Position numbers and translations under genes: made by a program. A model generated the notes under the pieces. It was not told where the DNA came from. It saw only the letters and a list, made by a program, of their open reading frames with translations, and made no database searches. A stretch of DNA of 12,568 nt from contig JADLKP010000046.1 of assembly GCA_016838945.1 (NCBI GenBank), positions 1 through 12,568 of the forward strand. Direction: 5' to 3'. Below, in pieces: positions 8,020-12,568 of this stretch. The stretch is from Methanobrevibacter sp. GTDB taxonomy: Archaea > Methanobacteriota > Methanobacteria > Methanobacteriales > Methanobacteriaceae. Each line of letters begins with the position of its first letter. Position 1 is the first letter of the stretch.

Positions 8020-10623
8020 ATGGAACTAAAAGCATATCAACAAGATGTAATAAACGACCTTTCTTTGTTTTTGGAACATGTACAGGAAACCAAAGACACA
8101 AAAGAGGCTTTTTACGATTTTTGGGCGAAGCACCCAAAAACACCATTACAACCGTTTTCTGGTACAGCCATTGAACCTTACAAAAACAATGTTCCTAGAG
8201 TTCCACATATTTGTGTTAAAGTACCCACCGCTGGTGGTAAAACCTTTATTGCTTGTAATGCCCTAAAAACAATATTCGATGCTTTTGATTACGATAAACC
8301 AAAAGCGGTAATGTGGTTGGTTCCTTCAATTACCATTTTAGACCAAACCATAAAAAACCTAAAAGACCCATCGCATCCTTACCGCCAAAAAATTAATTCA
8401 CATTTTGGAAATAAGGTAGAGGTTTTCGATAAGGCAACTTTACTGCAAGGAAGCGGATTTAATGCTACTTCGGTAAAGGAACAGTTAAACATTATGGTTT
8501 TTAGTTTTGATAGTTTACGGGCTAAAAACAAGGAAGACCGCAAAGTTTTTCAGGAAAACGGAAACTTACAAAGCTTTGAAAATCTTTTAGGTAAAAACGC
8601 TGATATTACATTAGGCGAGGTTATAAAATACTTGAATCCTGTTGTTGTGGTTGACGAAAGCCACAATGCCGGAAGTGATTTAAGTGTTGATATGCTCAAA
8701 GAAATCAATCCAAGTTTTATACTTGATTTAACAGCGACACCACGCAACAACAGTAATATTATCAGTTTTATCGATGCCCTTGAATTGAAAAAGGAAAACA
8801 TGGTAAAACTACCTGTGATTGTTTACAACCATCAAGACAAAACAGAAGTAATTAACTCCGCATTACAACTTCAAAAACGTTTAGAATTACAGGCGTTAGA
8901 AGAAGAAAAGAAAGGTGGCAAATATATTCGTCCGATAGTGCTATTTCAAGCACAGCCAAGAAATGCAGACGATAACACTACTTTTGAAAAGCTGAAAGAA
9001 AAGCTTATTGAATTAAAAATTCCAGAAGAACAAATCAAAATAAAAACGGCAAACCTTAATGAACTGAAAAATGAGGATTTAATGAGCAAGGATTGCCCTG
9101 TTCGTTACATCATTACAGTAAATGCACTCAAAGAAGGTTGGGATTGTCCATTTGCATATATTTTAGCTTCATTAGCAGATAAAAGTTCGGCAGTCGATGT
9201 TGAACAAATTTTAGGTAGGGTTTTACGTCAGCCGTATGTAATGAAACATAATTTTCCACTTTTAAATTTAAGTTATGTTTTAACGGCATCGTCAAAGTTT
9301 CTTGATACACTTGATAATATTGTAAAAGGCTTAAATAAAGCAGGTTTCAGCGATAAAGATTATAAACTTGCTGATACTACAGCAATAGAAACACCAAAAC
9401 AAACCGACCCATTACAGCAATTGACATTAACAATGTCAACGGCTGAAACAGCTGAGGCATCGGACGATATTACTTCCGATATTGATACTTCGAGAATTGT
9501 GTTGCCAAGTGATTCAGTTACTCCAAGCGATTCCGTTTCAGAGATTGAAAATACCGCATTAGAACAAAATAAGGCATTTGAGAAAACGGTTTCCGAAATG
9601 GAAACTGACAGCACAATTGCTTTGCCAAACGCAATAAAAGAGCTTGTGAAAACTTACAGTATAAAAGACATTTTCAAAGAGCAAGCCGAGCAAATAAATT
9701 TACCGCAATTTTTCTTAAAAGTGCCAGCAAACGATTTGTTTGGCACACGAGAAGAAGAAACTGCACTGGAAAAAGAAAATTTATTAGAAGGTTTTGCATT
9801 GAGTAAATCGGACACAAATATTGCATTCTACAATATTACTTCCGAACTCTACAAAGTAGATTTGGACGAAACCAAAAAGGAACATACTCCAACCTTTGTA
9901 CGACTTGACGGTACGGTAAAAGAAAGTATTTTAACCTACATTCTTGACCCTGCAAGAAAAGACAGCCGTGTAAAAAATTTCACCAAGCGGATAATGGATA
10001 TAATCGGTAATATGTACCCGATTCCAGACAAAGAGATTGAGAAATACATTACCCGAATATTAGAGGATTTCAAAGATGAACAATTCACCGATTTTGCTAA
10101 TAATGAATATACTTACACTGACAAGATTAAGAAAAAAATAAAAGAATTGTCGGAGAATTTTGCGGAACAAAAGTTCAAAGATTTTCTTGATACCGATAAG
10201 GTATTTATTAAGCAATCGTTCAAACTTCCAAAACGGATTTCTCCAGGAAATACCTCAAAGGATATTACCAAATCACTTTACGAAAAAGAAGGTAATATGA
10301 ACGGATTTGAGGAAAGGGTAATCAATGAAATTGGCAATATGTCGAACATTGCATTTTGGACTCGAAACATTGAGAAAAAAGGATTTCGAATAAACGGGTT
10401 TGTAAATCACTATCCTGATTTCATAATACAAACCAAGAGCGGAAAGACTGTTGTGCTAGAAACCAAAGGCGACCATTTAGACGCAGAGCAAAAAATAAGA
10501 CTTGGCGGACTTTGGGCAAGCAAAGCAGGTAATGATTATAGATACTTTATGGTTTACGAAAGACGGACAGTTGATAACGCATATAAATTGGAGGATTTTT
10601 TAAATATAATAAAGAACATTTAA
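8020..10623 (+). CDS. res: type III restriction-modification system, Res subunit (SF2 helicase/endonuclease)
   Basis: 867 residues, usual for type III Res. SF2 helicase motifs appear in order: motif I PTAGGKT (P69, K74), motif II DESH (D212), motif III TAT (238-240), KEGWDCP before motif VI, and motif VI QILGRVLRQ (Q396, R400, R403). The C-terminal PD-(D/E)XK nuclease follows, with YPDFII (D800) and VLETKG (E814, K816), so all key residues for cutting are present. A Ser/Thr/Asp-rich linker at about residues 470-510, with a repeated PSDSV, separates helicase and nuclease halves. Res hydrolyses ATP to communicate along DNA between two head-to-head unmethylated sites. It is the last gene of the operon. 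The TAA stop is followed directly by an attC-like 5' core (10624-10630). Confidence 0.93.
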   Translation: MELKAYQQDVINDLSLFLEHVQETKDTKEAFYDFWAKHPKTPLQPFSGTAIEPYKNNVPRVPHICVKVPTAGGKTFIACNALKTIFDAFDYDKPKAVMWLVPSITILDQTIKNLKDPSHPYRQKINSHFGNKVEVFDKATLLQGSGFNATSVKEQLNIMVFSFDSLRAKNKEDRKVFQENGNLQSFENLLGKNADITLGEVIKYLNPVVVVDESHNAGSDLSVDMLKEINPSFILDLTATPRNNSNIISFIDALELKKENMVKLPVIVYNHQDKTEVINSALQLQKRLELQALEEEKKGGKYIRPIVLFQAQPRNADDNTTFEKLKEKLIELKIPEEQIKIKTANLNELKNEDLMSKDCPVRYIITVNALKEGWDCPFAYILASLADKSSAVDVEQILGRVLRQPYVMKHNFPLLNLSYVLTASSKFLDTLDNIVKGLNKAGFSDKDYKLADTTAIETPKQTDPLQQLTLTMSTAETAEASDDITSDIDTSRIVLPSDSVTPSDSVSEIENTALEQNKAFEKTVSEMETDSTIALPNAIKELVKTYSIKDIFKEQAEQINLPQFFLKVPANDLFGTREEETALEKENLLEGFALSKSDTNIAFYNITSELYKVDLDETKKEHTPTFVRLDGTVKESILTYILDPARKDSRVKNFTKRIMDIIGNMYPIPDKEIEKYITRILEDFKDEQFTDFANNEYTYTDKIKKKIKELSENFAEQKFKDFLDTDKVFIKQSFKLPKRISPGNTSKDITKSLYEKEGNMNGFEERVINEIGNMSNIAFWTRNIEKKGFRINGFVNHYPDFIIQTKSGKTVVLETKGDHLDAEQKIRLGGLWASKAGNDYRYFMVYERRTVDNAYKLEDFLNIIKNI

Positions 10624-10720
10624 TGCCAACGCTTCACAGCCACACACATTGCCAAGTCGCTCAAAAAGCCAATCGCACGACCAAAACTTGTCAAAGAGTG
10701 TGTCTGTCCGGACGCACGAG
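10624..10720 (+). repeat. degenerate attC-like site directly after res
   Basis: A 5' core TGCCAAC (10624-10630) abuts the res stop. The arm ACAG-CC-ACACAC (10636-10647) pairs with GTGTGTCTGT (10698-10707), leaving a 2-nt bulge like the extrahelical bases of attC. After GGACG, where GTTGGCA would be expected (G at 10714), the sequence reads CACGAGG, so the crossover core is lost. The next ~50 bp (10721-10768) hold no gene, only short stop-ridden frames that may be the tail of a lost gene. Confidence 0.5.
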
Positions 10721-10768
10721 GTACTGCAAAATTGATAGCTAATTGATTGAAAATGAATAAAGGCCAGT

Positions 10769-10899
10769 TGGTAACACGGTATATAAAACATTTGGCGGAT
10801 AGTGCTGATTTTAAGGTCGGTACATCTAATAAACATTGTAACGGTTTGATAGGAAATCGCTTTGAAATGCCAAACGTTTCATATACCCAACCGTTATGT
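10769..10899 (+). repeat. attC-like recombination site C
   Basis: 131 bp. The 5' core is TGGTAAC (10769-10775) and the 3' core GTTATGT (10893-10899). Arms 10778-10796 and 10869-10887 match inversely at 17 of 19 positions. Its 5' core pairs with the cassette start at 4230, not with its own 3' core. The predicted crossover is between 10893 and 10894. Confidence 0.85.
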
Positions 10900-11066
10900 G
10901 CAAGCTAAAGAAACATCGGAAATAACATCAAAATTCTACTCTAAACTTCATTAATAATTAAAGCTGAATTATTGACTGAAAAAAAACTTTAAAAAAGTGT
11001 GATTTTTGGAACCATTGTGCGAATAATTAAGAAAAGACAAATACTTCTTAATAAAATCAAACTAAA

Positions 11067-11258
11067 ATGGAACACAAAAACATCAGGTTAATTATTGCTG
11101 TTATTACAGTATTTACAATACTCTCAACAGGTTGTAGCATTTCGATAACAAGAAATTATTTTAGTGAAAAACCAAAAACACCAATAAAAACAGACAGCAC
11201 AACCTATGTATTAAAATTAAATTCTCAAACGCACAAACCGAATAATGGACAAAGATAG
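11067..11258 (+). CDS. small putative lipoprotein
   Basis: 63 residues. There is a short basic N-terminus (EHKNIR), a hydrophobic stretch (residues 8-19) and then LSTGC with Cys23, a usable though imperfect lipobox because Ser rather than Leu stands at -3. Behind it is a ~40-residue polar tail rich in Lys, Thr and Asn. It would be exported and lipid-anchored. The last 14 bases overlap the start of the sigma-factor gene, so the two are translationally linked. No family is recognised. It could be an envelope sensor or target of the sigma system. Its small size leaves some doubt that it is functional. Confidence 0.5.
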   Translation: MEHKNIRLIIAVITVFTILSTGCSISITRNYFSEKPKTPIKTDSTTYVLKLNSQTHKPNNGQR

Positions 11259-11754
11259 AACAGCTAATTTTCTCGTAGTTATTGAGCAAAATAAAGGTAT
11301 TCTATTTAAAGTCGCAATCTCATATTGCCGGAACATTGAAGACAGGAAAGACCTTGTTCAAGAAATTATTTTACAGTTGTGGAAATCATTTGACAACTAC
11401 AACGAAAAATTTAAACTTTCAACTTGGATATACCGAATTTCATTGAACGTGGCTATTTCGTTCTACAGAAAAGAGAACAGTAGAAAACGAATTTCAAACC
11501 CACTTACAACAGATATTTTAGATTTTTCCGAAACAGAAATAGCCGATGAAAAAGACACCAATTTGGAAATATTGAACCAAATAATTTCAGAATTAAATGA
11601 CTTGAACAAAGCCCTGATGTTGTTATACCTCGAAGAAAAAAGTTATAAGGAAATTTCAGAAATCATCGGAATTACAGAAACCAATGTTGCAACAAAAATT
11701 GGCAGAATTAAAAACAAACTAAAAAAGGAATTCAATCAACTTAAAAATCAATAA
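11245..11754 (+). CDS. ECF-type RNA polymerase sigma factor
   Basis: 169 residues, normal for ECF sigma factors. Sigma region 2 covers about residues 9-80, with DLVQEIILQLWKSF (core-polymerase binding) and STWIYRISLNVAISFYRK (-10 recognition). An acidic linker (about 85-106) follows. Region 4 covers about 108-162 and ends in the helix-turn-helix SYKEISEIIGITETNVATK. It redirects RNA polymerase to its own target promoters. The start ATG lies inside the preceding lipoprotein gene and the stop is 1 nt before the membrane-protein gene, so the three form one operon. The downstream membrane protein is the likely controller. Targets are unknown and may include the cassette's own promoter. Confidence 0.9.
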   Translation: MDKDRTANFLVVIEQNKGILFKVAISYCRNIEDRKDLVQEIILQLWKSFDNYNEKFKLSTWIYRISLNVAISFYRKENSRKRISNPLTTDILDFSETEIADEKDTNLEILNQIISELNDLNKALMLLYLEEKSYKEISEIIGITETNVATKIGRIKNKLKKEFNQLKNQ

Positions 11755-11755
11755 A

Positions 11756-12421
11756 ATGGAAAATATAGAACTTATAAATATTTGGAAAGAGCAAAATGTC
11801 AAAATAGAAAAAACATTGACAATTAACAAGTTACTTTTAAAAGAAACCATTGGTCGAAAAGCAGAATCTACTTTAAAAGGCTTGGTTCAATTAAAAACGG
11901 GAGGAATAGTGGCTTTTGTATTTTATCTTCTCATCTTGGGCTACGCTTTGTTTTATGCCATTTCAAATTATTCTTCAGCAAATAATTATTTTATCGTTTC
12001 AGTTTCGGCAATCGCTTTGATAAATATAAAAGGGTTTGCGGACTATATTAAACATCTTGCTTGGACAAAAAATATAAATTACGATGGCAGCATAATGGAA
12101 ATTCAGAAACAATTATCAAAACTTCAACTTTCCATAATTGACCACGCCAAATTTATGTGTTTACAATTTCCTTTTTTTACCACGTTTTATTTGAGCAATA
12201 GTTGGTTTCCACAAGACGTAGGTTTACCTTATATTATTTTTCAAGTAATCCTGACGGGTAGTTTTATTTACTTTTCCTTTTGGTTGTATAAAAACCACAA
12301 ACCCGAAAACTTAAATAAAAAGTGGTTTAGAAATTTAATAGCAGGTTCAGGAGGAAAATCCGTTGAAAAAGCCATTGAATTTTACAGAGAAATTGAAGAA
12401 TTTGAAAAGGAAAATAATTGA
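11756..12421 (+). CDS. multi-pass membrane protein, possible anti-sigma factor
   Basis: 221 residues. There is a charged N-terminal segment of about 48 residues, then hydrophobic segments at about 50-70, 78-95, 134-148 and 157-178, and a basic-to-acidic C-terminal tail of ~40 residues. It shows no zinc-binding anti-sigma motif (HxxxCxxC). The 1-nt gap to the sigma gene and the cytoplasmic-looking N-terminus make a membrane anti-sigma role plausible, as such pairs are common in Bacteroidetes. That role is inferred from position only. The stop lies 15 nt before the attC 5' core. Confidence 0.7.
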   Translation: MENIELINIWKEQNVKIEKTLTINKLLLKETIGRKAESTLKGLVQLKTGGIVAFVFYLLILGYALFYAISNYSSANNYFIVSVSAIALINIKGFADYIKHLAWTKNINYDGSIMEIQKQLSKLQLSIIDHAKFMCLQFPFFTTFYLSNSWFPQDVGLPYIIFQVILTGSFIYFSFWLYKNHKPENLNKKWFRNLIAGSGGKSVEKAIEFYREIEEFEKENN

Positions 12422-12436
12422 ATAAAAATAGCCAGC

Positions 12437-12568
12437 ACATAACAACGGCTATGCGCCAGGCGGGCATTCGTCTTCGGTTGATAGATTACGGATGCGGGAA
12501 ATGCACGTTTTCAAAAGGACAATTCCAAATAAAACCCCCGCCCGGCGCATAGCCGCGGAACGTTAGCG
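12437..12568 (+). repeat. attC-like recombination site D
   Basis: 132 bp, ending exactly at the window edge. The 5' core is ACATAAC (12437-12443) and the 3' core GTTAGCG (12562-12568). Arms 12447-12464 and 12537-12554 match inversely at 17 of 18 positions and are very GC-rich. The bases from 12563 on would belong to a further cassette outside the window. Confidence 0.85.

Larger units (their letters stand above)
4231..10893 (+). mobile_element. integron-type gene cassette 3 (OLD nuclease plus type III restriction-modification), 6.66 kb composite
   Basis: The start, 4230-4238 (GTTACCAAC), is the exact reverse complement of 10767-10775 (GTTGGTAAC), so the outer ends belong to one cassette although they are 6.5 kb apart. 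It holds three co-oriented genes (4414-10623). Inside it, degenerate attC-like structures lie just before the operon (4299-4386) and directly after it (10624-10714). This suggests either fusion of several cassettes after loss of the intervening sites, or insertion of the operon into an older cassette. Confidence 0.75.
10894..12562 (+). mobile_element. integron-type gene cassette 4 (lipoprotein, ECF sigma factor, membrane protein)
   Basis: The start, 10893-10901 (GTTATGTGC), is the exact reverse complement of 12435-12443 (GCACATAAC). It contains three overlapping or adjoining genes. The first ~170 bp hold no gene and probably include the cassette's own promoter, but I cannot fix one with confidence. 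Length is 1.67 kb. Confidence 0.85.

Noticed and set aside
10600..10836. Minus-strand frame of 78 codons over the end of res and the following sites
   Set aside because: It is a shadow of the res end and of two attC-like structures. No recognisable protein.
10753..10908. 51-codon frame starting MNKGQLV
   Set aside because: It runs straight through attC site C and has no counterpart outside that structure.
10953..10973. Small inverted repeat AATAATT/AATTATT as a terminator
   Set aside because: It has only 7 A/T pairs, no GC stem and no following T-run, and it lies upstream of the genes. Chance in AT-rich DNA is enough to explain it.
11008..11036. GGAACC at 11008-11013 as the -35 of an ECF-type promoter for cassette 4
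   Set aside because: The -35-like word fits, but no convincing -10 partner is found 16-17 nt downstream. Kept only as a lead for the self-regulation idea.

Overview
The window looks like chromosome of a Bacteroidota (Bacteroidetes) bacterium. It is AT-rich, its genes lack Shine-Dalgarno sequences and start after A-rich leaders, one promoter fits the Bacteroidetes TAnnTTTG type, and the protein families match that phylum. No rRNA, tRNA or CRISPR was seen.

The main result is that nearly the whole window is an integron-type gene-cassette array. Five cassette boundaries carry a GTTR core (G at 665, 2570, 4230, 10893 and 12562). Four of them (2447-2576, 4105-4236, 10769-10899, 12437-12568) are complete attC-like sites of 130-132 bp, with an outer YAAC/GTTR pair and long imperfect inverted arms (17/19, 18/20, 17/19 and 17/18 matches). 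The decisive test is that the first 9-10 bases of each cassette are the exact reverse complement of the 5' core at the end of the same cassette. The two halves of one physical attC often do not match each other. That is what G/TT cassette excision and integration predicts, because the site is restored only in the circle. The cassettes are 666-2570, 2571-4230, 4231-10893 and 10894-12562, all in + orientation.

Region by region: 1-510 is decayed sequence ending in the recognisable C-terminus of a tyrosine recombinase (421-510) on the same strand as the array. 511-665 is a gene-free stretch in the place of an attI site. Cassette 1 encodes a HEPN-domain protein. Cassette 2 encodes a protein with a C-terminal RecB-like PD-(D/E)XK nuclease domain. 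Cassette 3 is very large (6.66 kb) and carries a tight three-gene operon: an OLD-type ATPase/TOPRIM nuclease, a type III Mod methyltransferase and a type III Res helicase-nuclease. Degenerate attC-like structures on both sides of the operon suggest a composite cassette. Cassette 4 encodes a small putative lipoprotein, an ECF sigma factor and a multi-pass membrane protein. The window ends exactly on the last attC, so the array probably continues.

Functionally, cassettes 1-3 look like anti-phage or anti-plasmid defence modules stored in a cassette array. Cassette 4 is a self-contained regulatory module. Functional roles are inferred from domains. The cassette structure is read directly from the sequence.
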